The notes under the pieces are model-generated. The model saw nothing but the letters and a program-made list of their open reading frames with translations, did no database searches and had not been told where the DNA came from. The translations under genes and the position numbers were made by a program. From Streptomyces sp. NBC_01275 (lineage in GTDB: Bacteria; Actinomycetota; Actinomycetes; Streptomycetales; Streptomycetaceae), in assembly GCF_026340655.1 (NCBI RefSeq), contig NZ_JAPEOZ010000001.1, positions 7,130,001 to 7,194,000 of the forward strand: a DNA stretch of 64,000 nt, in the 5' to 3' direction. Shown here in pieces: positions 16,891 to 26,173 of the stretch (its first letter is position 1; each line of letters begins with the position of its first letter).

Positions 16891-19209
16891 TCAGGAGGCG
16901 GGCAGCTCGCCGCGGACCGTGCGGGCCGCGGCGACCAGGTTCTCCAGGGACGCGCGGGTCTCCGGCCAGCCGCGGGTCTTCAGCCCGCAGTCGGGGTTGA
17001 CCCACAGACGCTCGGCGGGGATCGCCTCCAGACCGGTGCGGAGCAGTGCGGCGGCCTCCCCGGCGCTCGGCACACGCGGGGAGTGGATGTCGTACACGCC
17101 GGGTCCGGCCTCCCGCGGGTAGCCGTGCGCGGCGAGTTCGCGGGCGACCTGCATGTGCGAGCGGGCGGCCTCCAGGCTGATGACGTCCGCGTCGAGGTCG
17201 TCGATCGCCTGCACGATGTCACCGAACTCGGCGTAGCACATGTGCGTGTGGATCTGCGTGTCCGGCCGCACCCCGCTGGTGCTGAGCCGGAACGCCTCCG
17301 TGGCCCAGGCCAGATAGCCGGCGTGGTCGGCGGCGCGCAGCGGCAGCGTCTCGCGCAGCGCGGGTTCGTCCACCTGGATGACCGAAGTCCCGGCCGCCTC
17401 CAGGTCGTTCACCTCCTCGCGCAGGGCGAGCGCGACCTGGCGGGCGGTGTCGCCGAGGGGCTGGTCGTCGCGGACGAAGGACCAGGCGAGCATGGTGACG
17501 GGCCCGGTGAGCATGCCCTTGACCGGCTTCTCGGTGAGCGACTGGGCATACGTCGTCCAGCGCACCGTCATCGGCTCGGGGCGGGAGATGTCGCCGGCCA
17601 GGATCGGCGGGCGGACGTAACGGGTGCCGTAGGACTGGACCCAGCCGTGCTGCGTGGCGAGGTAGCCGACGAGCTGCTCGGCGAAGTACTGGACCATGTC
17701 GTTGCGTTCGGGCTCGCCGTGCACCAGGACGTCCAGGCCGGCCTTCTCCTGGAAGGAGACGACCTCCTGGATCTCCGCCCTGACGCGGTCCTCGTAGCCG
17801 GCCGTGTCGATCCGGCCCGCGCGCAGGTCGGCACGGGCGGTGCGCAGTTCGCCGGTCTGCGGGAAGGAGCCGATGGTGGTGGTCGGCAGCAGGGGCAGGC
17901 CCAGGTGGGCGCGCTGGGCCGCGGTCCGCTCGCCGTAGGGCTGGGAACGGCGGGCGTCGGTCTCGGTGACCGCGCCGGTGCGGGCGCGGACGGCCGGGTC
18001 GCGGGTGATGAGGGAGTGCGCGCGGGAGGCGAGGTCGGCCCGGTTCGCGGCGAGTTCGGCGGCGATCGCGCCGGTGCCGAGGGTCAAACCCTTGGCGAGG
18101 GTGACGATCTCGGCGGTCTTCTGCCGGGCGAAGGCCAGCCAGCGCAGGATCTGCGGCTCGACGTCCCGTTCGGCCGCGCTGTCGAGGGGCACGTGCAGCA
18201 GGGAGCAGGACGCCGACACGTCGACCCGGGCGGCGAGACCCAGCAGGGTGCCGAGGACGGCCAGGGACTTCTCCAGGTCGTTCACCCAGATGTTGCGGCC
18301 GTTGACGACACCGGCGACCAGGCGTTTGCCGGGCAGTCCGCCGACGGCGGCGAGCGCGTCCAGGTTCGCGGCGGCCGACTCCGTGAAGTCCAGCGCCAGT
18401 CCCTCGACGGGGGCTTTGGCGAGCACGGGCAGCGCGTCGCCGAGCCGGTCGAAGTAGGAGGCGACCAGCAGTCGCGGCCGGTCGGTGAGCGCGCCGAGGG
18501 CGCGGTAGACGCGGGCGGTGGCGTTCAGCTCGGCGGGGGTACGGTCCTGGACGAGGGCGGGCTCGTCGAGCTGCACCCACTCGGCGCCGGCCGCGCGCAG
18601 ATCGGCGAGGACCTCGGCGTACACGGGCAGCAGCCGGTCGAGCAGGGTCAGGGGCTCGAAGTCAGCGGCCACGCCGGGCGCGGGCTTGGCGAGCAGCAGG
18701 TAGGTGACCGGGCCGACCAGCACCGGGCGGGCGCTCAGCCCGAGGGCGAGGGCCTCCTTCAACTCGGCGACCTGCTTGGCGGAGTCGGCCGTGAAGATCG
18801 TGTCCGGGCCCAACTCGGGCACCAGGTAGTGGTAGTTGGTGTCGAACCACTTGGTCATCTCCAGCGGCGCGACGTCCTGCGTGCCGCGTGCCATCGCGAA
18901 GTACCCGTCGAGCGGGTCGGCGGCGACGGCGTCGCGGTGGCGGGCGGGGATCGCGCCGACCATGACGGTGGTGTCCAGGACATGGTCGTAGTACGAGAAG
19001 TCGCCGGTCGGGACCTCGTCGACGCCGGCCTCGGCCAGCTGCCGCCAGTTCGTGCGGCGCAGTTCGGCGGCGGTGGCCCGGAGGGCGTCGGCGGTGCCGC
19101 GGCCCTTCCAGTAGCCCTCGATCGCCTTCTTCAGTTCCCGGCTCCGTCCCTGGCGGGGGTAGCCGTACACGGTGGCCCGTGCTGCCGTGGCTGCGGGCTT
19201 GGTGGTCAC
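16891..19209 (-). CDS. metE: Cobalamin-independent methionine synthase
   Basis: 772 residues. Transfers the methyl group of 5-methyltetrahydropteroyl-triglutamate to homocysteine without B12. Zinc ligands are visible in [11 protein letters not shown] (His, Cys) and [11 protein letters not shown] (Cys). The N-terminus, [18 protein letters not shown], is typical. GTG 19209 has AAGGAGA upstream; the longer frame runs into the riboswitch leader. It is under a cobalamin riboswitch, so it is expected to be off when B12 lets MetH work. Confidence 0.97.
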   Translation of the reverse strand: MTTKPAATAARATVYGYPRQGRSRELKKAIEGYWKGRGTADALRATAAELRRTNWRQLAEAGVDEVPTGDFSYYDHVLDTTVMVGAIPARHRDAVAADPLDGYFAMARGTQDVAPLEMTKWFDTNYHYLVPELGPDTIFTADSAKQVAELKEALALGLSARPVLVGPVTYLLLAKPAPGVAADFEPLTLLDRLLPVYAEVLADLRAAGAEWVQLDEPALVQDRTPAELNATARVYRALGALTDRPRLLVASYFDRLGDALPVLAKAPVEGLALDFTESAAANLDALAAVGGLPGKRLVAGVVNGRNIWVNDLEKSLAVLGTLLGLAARVDVSASCSLLHVPLDSAAERDVEPQILRWLAFARQKTAEIVTLAKGLTLGTGAIAAELAANRADLASRAHSLITRDPAVRARTGAVTETDARRSQPYGERTAAQRAHLGLPLLPTTTIGSFPQTGELRTARADLRAGRIDTAGYEDRVRAEIQEVVSFQEKAGLDVLVHGEPERNDMVQYFAEQLVGYLATQHGWVQSYGTRYVRPPILAGDISRPEPMTVRWTTYAQSLTEKPVKGMLTGPVTMLAWSFVRDDQPLGDTARQVALALREEVNDLEAAGTSVIQVDEPALRETLPLRAADHAGYLAWATEAFRLSTSGVRPDTQIHTHMCYAEFGDIVQAIDDLDADVISLEAARSHMQVARELAAHGYPREAGPGVYDIHSPRVPSAGEAAALLRTGLEAIPAERLWVNPDCGLKTRGWPETRASLENLVAAARTVRGELPAS

Positions 19210-19383
19210 GGAGATCTCCTTCGCGAGATGAATCCCTGAGATCCCGGCGACGGGACGCGAGCGCGACGGGGTGACGGATCGGGCGGAGACGACATCGCAC
19301 GGCAAGCCGCGGTCGTCCGCCTGACATGTACGCCGACCCGCCCACGAGGTCACCGGGATGTCCGTGCGCGAGTCGTACGCGTA

Positions 19384-19596
19384 CGGGCAGTTGGCAGGTC
19401 TTCGGACTCGCGGGCACGTCCTCGTCGTTCACCGAGGAGGACACCTACTGGCCGTCGCTTCCCAGACCCCGTTCGTCGGGTCCAGTGCGTAAGACGGCGG
19501 TCGTTCCCGCTCACCGCTGCGGGGCAGTCCCGGATTCCCACCGGGTTCCCTCTTGCGACGCATCCCGCCTGGCGGACGGGGCGAACCAGCTGCACC
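19384..19596 (-). ncRNA. Cobalamin riboswitch upstream of metE
   Basis: Read on the minus strand it has GGGAACCCGGTGGGAATCC, then GGGACTGCCCCGCAGCGGTGAG, a long variable stem, and the 3' B12 box GAGTCCGAAGACCTGCC. The terminal CCAACTGC can pair with GCAGCTGGT near the 5' end to close P1. It ends about 175 bases before the metE start, leaving room for an expression platform. Confidence 0.96.
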
Positions 19597-19725
19597 GGCC
19601 AGCCTAGGGGGCCGTCCGGCGATACGACGGGTCACGTCCGGCATTCGGATGGTGACGAGGGACACGGGAGGGGCACGTGTGGAACATCCGCAGGGCGGGA
19701 GATGCCCCGGCAACGACCTTCCTGC

Positions 19726-19775
19726 CCGTGAACCCGTGAACCCGTGTACCTGTGAACCCGTGTACCGGTGAACCC
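19726..19775. repeat. 8-10-bp direct repeats between two divergent riboswitches
   Basis: Variants of CCCGTGAA and CCCGTGTACC alternate about six times. They lie in the 216-bp gap from which the metE and importer leaders diverge, where both promoters must be. Confidence 0.7.
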
Positions 19776-19812
19776 CATGACGGGAGCCGATGGTTGATCT
19801 TGATACTTTGTT

Positions 19813-20002
19813 GGGGCCAGTCGTGCCACATCCGAGGCCAGGGAATCCGGTGGGAATCCGGAACTGACGCGCAGCGGTGAGGGGGACGGGCGGGGCACTC
19901 GACGCCACTGGAGCGACGCGGGCCGGCCGAAGGAGCCGGTGTGCAACGCGCCGGGAAGGCGCTCCGTCCGGACGAACCCGAGTCCGAAGACCTGCTGGCG
20001 CC
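19813..20002 (+). ncRNA. Cobalamin riboswitch upstream of the BtuFCD-like importer
   Basis: It contains GGGAATCCGGTGGGAATCC, then GGAACTGACGCGCAGCGGTGAG, a variable domain, and the B12 box GAGTCCGAAGACCTGCTGG. GGGGCCAG (19813-19820) pairs with CTGGCGCC (19995-20002) as P1. The substrate-binding protein start is 101 bases downstream. Confidence 0.95.
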
Positions 20003-20103
20003 TTCCCGCTGCGGGCCTGCTGCGAACCATGCTTCGAGTCGGCTTCGAGCGAGGAGGACCTCCGTAGGCCAGGCTCCGCGTATCGAGCCCCGACAGGCAA
20101 GGC

Positions 20104-21180
20104 ATGCCCGTGCTGCGTACCGTCCCCGTCCCCCTCCGCCGTACCGCCGTCCTCGTCCTCGCGCCCGTCCTGCTGCTGACAGCGTGCGGCGGCTCCGACG
20201 GAGACCGTTCCGACGGGGACCGTTCCGGCGGCGAGGCGGCGGCGTCCGCCGCCGGCTTCCCGCTCACCCTCGACAACTGCGGGCACCAGGTCACTGTGAA
20301 GTCGGCCCCTCAGCGGGTCGTCTCCCTCAACCAGGGCACCACGGAGATCCTGCTCTCCCTCGGCCTCGGCGACCGTATGGCCGGCACCGCCACCTGGACC
20401 GACCCGGTGCTCAAGGGACTGGAGAAGGCGAACGCGTCCGTGCCGCGCCTCGCCGACAACGCCCCCTCCTTCGAGAAGGTCCTCGACGCCGAACCCGACT
20501 TCGTCACCTCCTCGTTCGTCTCCACCCTCGGCAAGGGCGGCGTCGCCACCCGCGAGCAGTTCGAGAAGCTGGGCGTGCCCACGTACGTCTCCCCGTCCGA
20601 CTGCGCCGCCGGCAAGGACAACGACAGCGGCGGCGACGGCTCGCGCAGCACACCGCTCACCCTCGACGCCGTATACGACGAGATACGCGACCTGGCTCGC
20701 GCCCTGGGCGTCGAGACGCGCGGCGACGCACTCGTCGCCCGGCTGAAGGAGCGGGTGCGCAAGGCCACCGACGGCCTGGACGCCTCCGATGCCTCCCTCA
20801 TGTACTGGTTCGCCAACTCCCAGTCGCCCTACCTGGCCGGCTGCTGCGGCGCGCCCGGCGCGATCACCCGGGCCGTCGGCGCACGGAACGCCTTCTCCGA
20901 CACTCACGACGAGTGGCCCCAGATCAACTGGGAGACCGTCGCCGACCGCGACCCCGACGTCATCGTCCTCGGCGACCTGACCCGCAAGTCCCAGACCGCG
21001 GAGACCGCCAAGGCCAAGATCGGCTTCCTGGAGTCCAACCCCGCCACCCGCAACCTCACCGCCGTCAGGAAGAAGCGGTACATCCTGCTCAGCGGCCAGG
21101 CGCTGAACCCCTCCATCCGCACCGTCGAAGGGATCGAGCAGGTCGCCGCCGGCCTGCGCGACCTCGGACTCGCCAAGTGA
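20104..21180 (+). CDS. btuF: ABC importer substrate-binding lipoprotein (BtuF/FecB family)
   Basis: 358 residues. The signal peptide ends in lipobox LLTAC, so it is a membrane-anchored lipoprotein. A Gly/Ser/Asp linker is followed by the two-lobed periplasmic-binding fold of metal-chelate importers (RVVSLNQGTTEILLSLGLGDRMAG). It is the first gene of a three-gene operon with four-base overlaps. The cobalamin riboswitch makes a corrinoid the most likely substrate; sequence alone cannot exclude a ferric siderophore. Confidence 0.87.
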   Translation: MPVLRTVPVPLRRTAVLVLAPVLLLTACGGSDGDRSDGDRSGGEAAASAAGFPLTLDNCGHQVTVKSAPQRVVSLNQGTTEILLSLGLGDRMAGTATWTDPVLKGLEKANASVPRLADNAPSFEKVLDAEPDFVTSSFVSTLGKGGVATREQFEKLGVPTYVSPSDCAAGKDNDSGGDGSRSTPLTLDAVYDEIRDLARALGVETRGDALVARLKERVRKATDGLDASDASLMYWFANSQSPYLAGCCGAPGAITRAVGARNAFSDTHDEWPQINWETVADRDPDVIVLGDLTRKSQTAETAKAKIGFLESNPATRNLTAVRKKRYILLSGQALNPSIRTVEGIEQVAAGLRDLGLAK

Positions 21181-22190
21181 GCCCGCGCAGCCTGCTGCTG
21201 ACGGGCGGCGGGCTCGCGGCACTGGCCCTCTCCGTGGCCGCCGCCGTGACCATCGGCCCCGCCGACATCTCCACCGCCGACGTGTGGGCGTCGGTCGCCT
21301 CCCACCTCGGCGGCGGCGAGAGCACACTCGCCCCGCTGCGGGACGGCATCGTCTGGAACCTGCGGATGCCCCGGACGCTGCTGGCCGCAGTCTGCGGCGC
21401 CGGGCTCGCGCTGTGCGGCGCGGTCATGCAGTCCCTGCTGCGCAACCCGCTCGCCGACCCGTTCGTGCTCGGCGTCTCCTCCGGGGCCTCCACGGGCGCG
21501 GTCGCCGTCGTGGTGCTCGGCGTCGGCGGTGGGGCCCTGTCGCTGTCGGCGGGCGCGTTCGTCGGCGCGCTGCTCTCCTTCGGCCTGGTCATGCTGCTCA
21601 GCCACAGCCTCGGCGCGAGCATGGACCGGGTGGTGCTGTCCGGGGTGGCGGCCATGCAGCTCTTCTCCGCGCTGACCTCCTTCATAGTGCTGACCTCGGC
21701 GGACGCCGAGACCACCAAGGGCGTGCTGTTCTGGCTGCTCGGCTCGCTTTCGGGGGCCGACTGGGGCCAGGTGCTGCTGTGCGCACCGGCCCTGGCCGTC
21801 GTCCTCGTCGTCTGCCTCGGATACGCCACCACCCTGGACGCGTTCGCCTTCGGCGAGGAGGCGGCCGCCGGCCTCGGCGTGAACGTCTCCCGCGCCCGCC
21901 TGATCCTGCTCTGCGCCACGGCGCTGCTCACCGCCGTCCTCGTCAGCTGCGCCGGGGCGATCGGCTTCGTCGGCCTGGTCCTGCCGCACGTCACCCGCGC
22001 GCTCACCGGCTCCGGGCACGCCCGGTTGCTGCCCGTCACGGCACTGACCGGAGCCGTCTTCCTGGTCTGGGTGGACACCCTCGCCCGCACCGTCGTCGAT
22101 CCGCAGGAGGTGCCGGTGGGCGTGGTGACGTCCCTGATCGGCGTACCGGCGTTCGTGGTCGTGCTCCATCGAGGCCGGTGGAAGACATGA
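21177..22190 (+). CDS. btuC: ABC importer permease (BtuC/FecCD family)
   Basis: 337 residues with about ten predicted helices. FecCD signatures are RMPRTLLAAVCGAGLALCGA, QSLLRNPLADPFVLGVSSGA and, near the end, GLVLPHVTRAL. GTG 21177 overlaps the preceding stop by four bases, indicating translational coupling. It would form a homodimer in the membrane for corrinoid passage. Confidence 0.9.
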   Translation: MSPRSLLLTGGGLAALALSVAAAVTIGPADISTADVWASVASHLGGGESTLAPLRDGIVWNLRMPRTLLAAVCGAGLALCGAVMQSLLRNPLADPFVLGVSSGASTGAVAVVVLGVGGGALSLSAGAFVGALLSFGLVMLLSHSLGASMDRVVLSGVAAMQLFSALTSFIVLTSADAETTKGVLFWLLGSLSGADWGQVLLCAPALAVVLVVCLGYATTLDAFAFGEEAAAGLGVNVSRARLILLCATALLTAVLVSCAGAIGFVGLVLPHVTRALTGSGHARLLPVTALTGAVFLVWVDTLARTVVDPQEVPVGVVTSLIGVPAFVVVLHRGRWKT

Positions 22191-23143
22191 GCGCCCCCTG
22201 CCCGGACAGCGGCCTGCGCGCGGACCGGGTCGGTCGCCGCACCGACGGCCGGCTCATCGTCGACGGTGCCACCCTCGTCCTGCGCCCCGGCGAGACCGTC
22301 GGCCTGCTCGGCCCCAACGGCTCCGGCAAGTCGACGTTGCTGCGCCTGCTCGCCGGCGTCCTGGCCACCTCGGCCGGAGTCGTCACCCTGGACGGCCGGC
22401 CCCTGCCCGAGGTCGGCCGCCGTGCCACCGCCCGCCGTATCGCCACCGTCGAGCAGCACACCCACACCCAGACCGAACTGACCGTCCGCGACGTCGTCGC
22501 CCTCGGCCGCATCCCCCACCGACGCGCCTGGTCACCGGCGTCGGCCGCCGACGCCCGCGCCGTCGCCGAGGCCCTGGAACGCACCGGGCTGACCGAACGG
22601 GCCGCCCAGTCCTGGCACACCCTCTCCGGCGGCGAACGCCAACGCGCCCAGATCGCCCGCGCCCTCGCCCAGGAACCCCGCGAACTCCTGCTCGACGAGC
22701 CGACCAACCACCTGGACATCCAGCACCAGTTGGACCTGCTCGACCTGATCGCCGACCTCCCCGTCACCACCGTGATCGCCCTGCACGACCTCAACCTCGC
22801 CGCGATGTACTGCGACCGCCTCCTCGTCCTCGACACCGGCCACACCGTCGCCGAGGGCGCCCCCGCCGACATCCTCACCCCGGCCCTCATCAAGAAGGTC
22901 TACGGCGTCCACGCCGAGGTGACCCACGAACCCGGCCATCCGGTGATTCGGTTCGTGCGGAGGACGGGCGGGAGGCGCGGGGAGGATGGGGTGGGCAAGG
23001 AGGATGGGGTGGGCAAGGAGGATGGGGAGTGCGGGAAGAGGGGGGAGCGCGCGGAGGGCGGGAGACGCGGGAAGAGCGGGGAGCGCGAGGACCGCTCCCT
23101 CACGGCCGACGGACTTGACGGCTTCATGGCCGACGGAGCCTGA
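22187..23143 (+). CDS. btuD: ABC importer ATPase (BtuD/FecE family)
   Basis: 318 residues. Walker A GPNGSGKST (42-50), Q-loop region VEQHTHTQTELTV, signature LSGGERQR, Walker B LLLDEPTNHLD, and the switch His in IALHDLNL are all present. The last about 60 residues are an unusual Gly/Glu/Lys/Arg-rich tail with an 18-bp DNA repeat (from 22984) and are not needed for the fold. ATG 22187 overlaps btuC by four bases. The gene end overlaps the convergent methyltransferase by 20 bp. Confidence 0.92.
   Translation: MSAPCPDSGLRADRVGRRTDGRLIVDGATLVLRPGETVGLLGPNGSGKSTLLRLLAGVLATSAGVVTLDGRPLPEVGRRATARRIATVEQHTHTQTELTVRDVVALGRIPHRRAWSPASAADARAVAEALERTGLTERAAQSWHTLSGGERQRAQIARALAQEPRELLLDEPTNHLDIQHQLDLLDLIADLPVTTVIALHDLNLAAMYCDRLLVLDTGHTVAEGAPADILTPALIKKVYGVHAEVTHEPGHPVIRFVRRTGGRRGEDGVGKEDGVGKEDGECGKRGERAEGGRRGKSGEREDRSLTADGLDGFMADGA
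22984..23032. repeat. 18-bp direct repeats in the btuD 3' end
   Basis: GATGGGGTGGGCAAGGAG occurs in two full copies and a third partial one, encoding DGVGKE repeats in the C-terminal tail of the ATPase. Confidence 0.75.
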
Positions 23144-23819
23144 CGGCCAGGAACACCGGGGAGTTGTGGGTCTTGTCGTATCGACGCGGATCGATCAGCC
23201 GAGCCTCCTCCGTGGCCCGCGGCTCCACCAGCTCCTCCAACACGAACCCGGCGCCGAGCAGTTCACCGAGGAACCCCTCCAGCGTCATCCGCCAGTACCT
23301 GACGGCGAATCCCTCACCGAACGGAAGCTCGACGCGACCATCGGCGAAGTAGGAACCACCCACGTAGTTCCAGTCACTGGTGGGGTGGGTCGTGGAGACG
23401 AGCAGGGTGCCGCCGGGCCGCAGAACGCGCCGAATCTCGGCGAGCAACTCCCCGCGTGCGTCGATGTGGTGATAGACGAGGGCCATCACCGCCAGATCGA
23501 ACGACCGGTCCTCCAGAAAGACCAGCGGCTCCTCCAGATCGTGGTGGTGCAGGACCGCGCCGTCTCCGAGCCGCTCCCGCGCGACGCGCAGCAGGCTTTC
23601 GCCGGCCTCGACGCCGACGACCTGTGAGGCGCCTCGATCCAGCAGTTCGGCGGCGTAGTGGCCCGCTCCGCATCCAAGGTCCAGCACCCGTGATCCGTTC
23701 ACGTCACCGGCCAGCCTCAGCATGGCCGGGCGATCGGTGTGCGCGTTGTAGGCGCTGTCCGTGGCGTTGGCGGCGAACTGCTCGCCCATCTCACCGTGGT
23801 AGGCGGTCTCGGCTCTCAT
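23124..23819 (-). CDS. Class I SAM-dependent methyltransferase
   Basis: 231 residues from ATG 23819 with GAGGA upstream. Motif I is VLDLGCGAGHYA, followed by motif II-like FDLAVMALVYHHI and RRVLRPGGTLLVSTTHP. The family methylates small molecules, and nothing in the sequence fixes the substrate. It is not in the cobalamin operon (opposite strand) but overlaps btuD at the 3' end. The open frame continues far upstream; that extension covers other genes and is not coding. Confidence 0.88.
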   Translation of the reverse strand: MRAETAYHGEMGEQFAANATDSAYNAHTDRPAMLRLAGDVNGSRVLDLGCGAGHYAAELLDRGASQVVGVEAGESLLRVARERLGDGAVLHHHDLEEPLVFLEDRSFDLAVMALVYHHIDARGELLAEIRRVLRPGGTLLVSTTHPTSDWNYVGGSYFADGRVELPFGEGFAVRYWRMTLEGFLGELLGAGFVLEELVEPRATEEARLIDPRRYDKTHNSPVFLAVRLRRP

Positions 23820-23848
23820 CGAGTCATCCTCGCAGCGTCGGACCCTGC

Positions 23849-23950
23849 TCAGGACGTCGCGGCGAAGGCGTCCATGCCGGTGAGTCCGACTGAAAGCCGC
23901 CACAGCCGCGCCGCCTGCTCGGGATCCGTCGCATGGTCGCGAGCCCCGCC
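23849..23950 (-). pseudogene. Possible C-terminal remnant of a short-chain dehydrogenase
   Basis: The frame ending at 23849 reads DPEQAARLWRLSVGLTGMD before its stop. This closely resembles the LWxLSxxLTG ending of many actinobacterial SDR oxidoreductases. No Rossmann glycine motif or catalytic YxxxK is found upstream in that or nearby frames, so only a decayed tail seems to remain. The evidence is short and could be chance. Confidence 0.3.
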
Positions 23951-24266
23951 CGTGAGGTCGCCCCCGCTCCAGGGCTCCACGATGCATCCGGCGTCGATCT
24001 GCTCCTGCCGGGGGGATGTGACCCCCGACGCCGTACTCCGGGCTCCGAAGCCCGATTCCGTCTTCTGCCGAGCTGTGGTCATGCGGCGACGCTGCGAATC
24101 GAACCGCACTCGAAGCCAAGGCGCGGACTCCTGGTGCGCGATCTCGAGACAACCCGTGACCAGGTTTGGGACAACCCGTAACCCGGTCGGCGCTCGGCGG
24201 TTGGTAGCGGTGGGGGGTCTGCTGTCTGCGTCCGGCCCTCCCCAGCGGGAGAACAGGAGTCGTGCC
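23951..24266. other. Intergenic region before the siderophore locus
   Basis: Apart from the possible dehydrogenase remnant, I see no gene. It holds the 22-bp-spaced direct repeats at 24148-24187 and must contain the aminotransferase promoter. No DmdR-type iron box (TTAGGTTAGGCT-like) was seen. Confidence 0.5.
24148..24187. promoter_or_regulatory. Pair of 18-bp direct repeats upstream of the siderophore genes
   Basis: GACAACCCGTGACCAGGT (24148-24165) and GACAACCCGTAACCCGGT (24170-24187) match at 16 of 18 positions. Their starts are 22 bp apart, about two helical turns, 80 bp before the GTG start. Spacing and place suggest a tandem operator for an unknown regulator. Confidence 0.45.
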
Positions 24267-25961
24267 GTGACCGAGCCTGTGCCCAAGGAGGCCTCCGAGG
24301 GCCGTTCCACCGGTGTGCCCGTTGCCGGGACCGCCGCCGCAGTCGTCGGAGTCCCGACGGGCCGACGTCCCGCGCACGAGGGCATCCTGCGACGCCAGTC
24401 GTCCCGCGAGTCCGCCGCCCGTACCTATGCGCGGGCCCTGCCCATCGTGCCGGTACGGGCCCGCGGACTGACCATCGAGGGCGCGGACGGCCGTCGTTAC
24501 CTCGACTGTCTCTCCGGCGCCGGCACGCTCGCGCTCGGCCACAACCACCCCGTGGTACTGGAGGCCATCCGCAAGGTTCTCGACTCGGGCGCGCCCCTTC
24601 ACGTCCTCGACCTCGCGACCCCCGTCAAGGACGCCTTCATCACCGAACTGTTCCGCACCCTGCCGTCCGGCCTCGCCGACCACGCGCGCGTGCAGTTCTG
24701 CGGACCGGCCGGCACGGACGCCGTGGAGGCGGCGCTCAAACTGGTCCGAGCCGCCACCGGTCGTACGGGCGTCCTGGCGTTCACCGGCGCCTACCACGGC
24801 ATGACCGCCGGCTCCCTCGAAGCCTCCGGCGGCGCCTTCGACGTACGAGTGGCGCGTCTGCCGTACCCGCAGGACTACCGCTGTCCGTTCGGCATCGGAG
24901 GCGAGCGCGGCGCCGAACTCGCCGCCCGCTGGACCGAATCCCTCCTCGACGACCCCAAGTCGGGCGTACGGGAGCCTGCCGGGATGATCCTCGAACCCGT
25001 GCAGGGGGAGGGCGGGGTGATCCCCGCACCGGACGCCTGGACGCGCCGCATGCGGCAGATCACGGCCGACCGCTCCATCCCGCTGATCGCCGACGAGGTC
25101 CAGACGGGCGTCGGCCGGACCGGTGCCTTCTGGGCCGTGGAACACAGCGGGATCACCCCCGATGTGATGGTCCTGTCCAAGGCCATCGGCGGCAGCCTGC
25201 CCCTGGCCGTCGTCGTCTACCGCGACGACCTCGACGTCTGGGAACCCGGCGCCCACGCGGGCACCTTCCGCGGCAACCAACTCGCCATGGCCGCCGGCAC
25301 GGCCACCCTCGCCTACGTCCGCGAGAACGGCCTCGCCGACCGTGCGGCCACCCTCGGAGCCCATCTGCTGCGCCGCCTCCGCCACCTCGCGGAGGGCTTC
25401 CCGTGCATCGGAGACGTCCGGGGACGCGGGCTGATGATCGGCATCGAGATGGTGGACCCGACGGGGAAGCGCGGAAACGGCTTCGGCGAGCCGATCGGAC
25501 ACGGAGGCATCAGATACGGCGATGAGGGCCCGGCGGGAGCTTCGGCAAGGCATGCCGGGGTGGGCGGAACCACCCCCCTGAGCCCTCCTCGTACGGATCA
25601 CGGAAGCAACGGCTCCCCGGCGTTCGCCGCTCACACCGCTCACTCTGCCCATGGCCCGTACCCTGCCGCCCCGGAACTGGCCGTCGCCGTCCAGCGGGAG
25701 TGCCTGCGGCGCGGCCTGATCGTCGAACTCGGCGGCCGCCACGCGAGCGTCGTACGCCTGCTTCCGCCGCTGACGATCACCGACGAACAAGTGGCCGCGG
25801 TACTCGACCGACTCGCGGACGCGATGGAAGCGGTGGCTCGCGATCACGCCGATCACGGCGACCGCGCAGGCCACAGCGCCGGGGATCGCCAGGGTGACCG
25901 GACGAACCGGACGCCCCGGCAACGCAGTTGGCGCGGCGACGGCACCGACGGACCGGGTTAG
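24267..25961 (+). CDS. PLP-dependent aminotransferase of a siderophore locus (diaminobutyrate aminotransferase family)
   Basis: 564 residues from GTG 24267 (CAGGAG upstream). Class III aminotransferase: ADEVQTGVGRTG and the PLP lysine K305 in LSKAIGG. It resembles 2,4-diaminobutyrate--2-oxoglutarate aminotransferases, which supply the diamine for NIS siderophores such as rhizobactin. Two oddities: about 60 extra Gly/His/Pro/Ser-rich residues between IGIEMVDPTGKR (about residue 400) and PELAVAVQRECLRRGL, and a charged tail after the family end. The IucA/IucC gene follows after about 210 bp. The substrate, amine or keto acid, is inference. Confidence 0.85.
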   Translation: MTEPVPKEASEGRSTGVPVAGTAAAVVGVPTGRRPAHEGILRRQSSRESAARTYARALPIVPVRARGLTIEGADGRRYLDCLSGAGTLALGHNHPVVLEAIRKVLDSGAPLHVLDLATPVKDAFITELFRTLPSGLADHARVQFCGPAGTDAVEAALKLVRAATGRTGVLAFTGAYHGMTAGSLEASGGAFDVRVARLPYPQDYRCPFGIGGERGAELAARWTESLLDDPKSGVREPAGMILEPVQGEGGVIPAPDAWTRRMRQITADRSIPLIADEVQTGVGRTGAFWAVEHSGITPDVMVLSKAIGGSLPLAVVVYRDDLDVWEPGAHAGTFRGNQLAMAAGTATLAYVRENGLADRAATLGAHLLRRLRHLAEGFPCIGDVRGRGLMIGIEMVDPTGKRGNGFGEPIGHGGIRYGDEGPAGASARHAGVGGTTPLSPPRTDHGSNGSPAFAAHTAHSAHGPYPAAPELAVAVQRECLRRGLIVELGGRHASVVRLLPPLTITDEQVAAVLDRLADAMEAVARDHADHGDRAGHSAGDRQGDRTNRTPRQRSWRGDGTDGPG

Positions 25962-26173
25962 CCCAGGCAGGCACCCCATCCGCACGTCCCCCGAACCTGT
26001 GCGTACACCGCCGCCACCGCGGGACCGAACCCGGTCACCCCCGCCGAGGCCGGCTGTCCTTCCGCGAAGCCGGACGCCCACCGACGCGGCGGCCCTCACG
26101 CAGCCCGGCACCCACCGCCGCCCTGTCCCACCGCACCGCCGACCGAACCGGCCCCACCACACCAGGAACGACC

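Noticed and set aside
24100..24266. DmdR iron box for the siderophore genes
   Set aside because: No sequence close to TTAGGTTAGGCTCACCTAA was found; only unrelated direct repeats.
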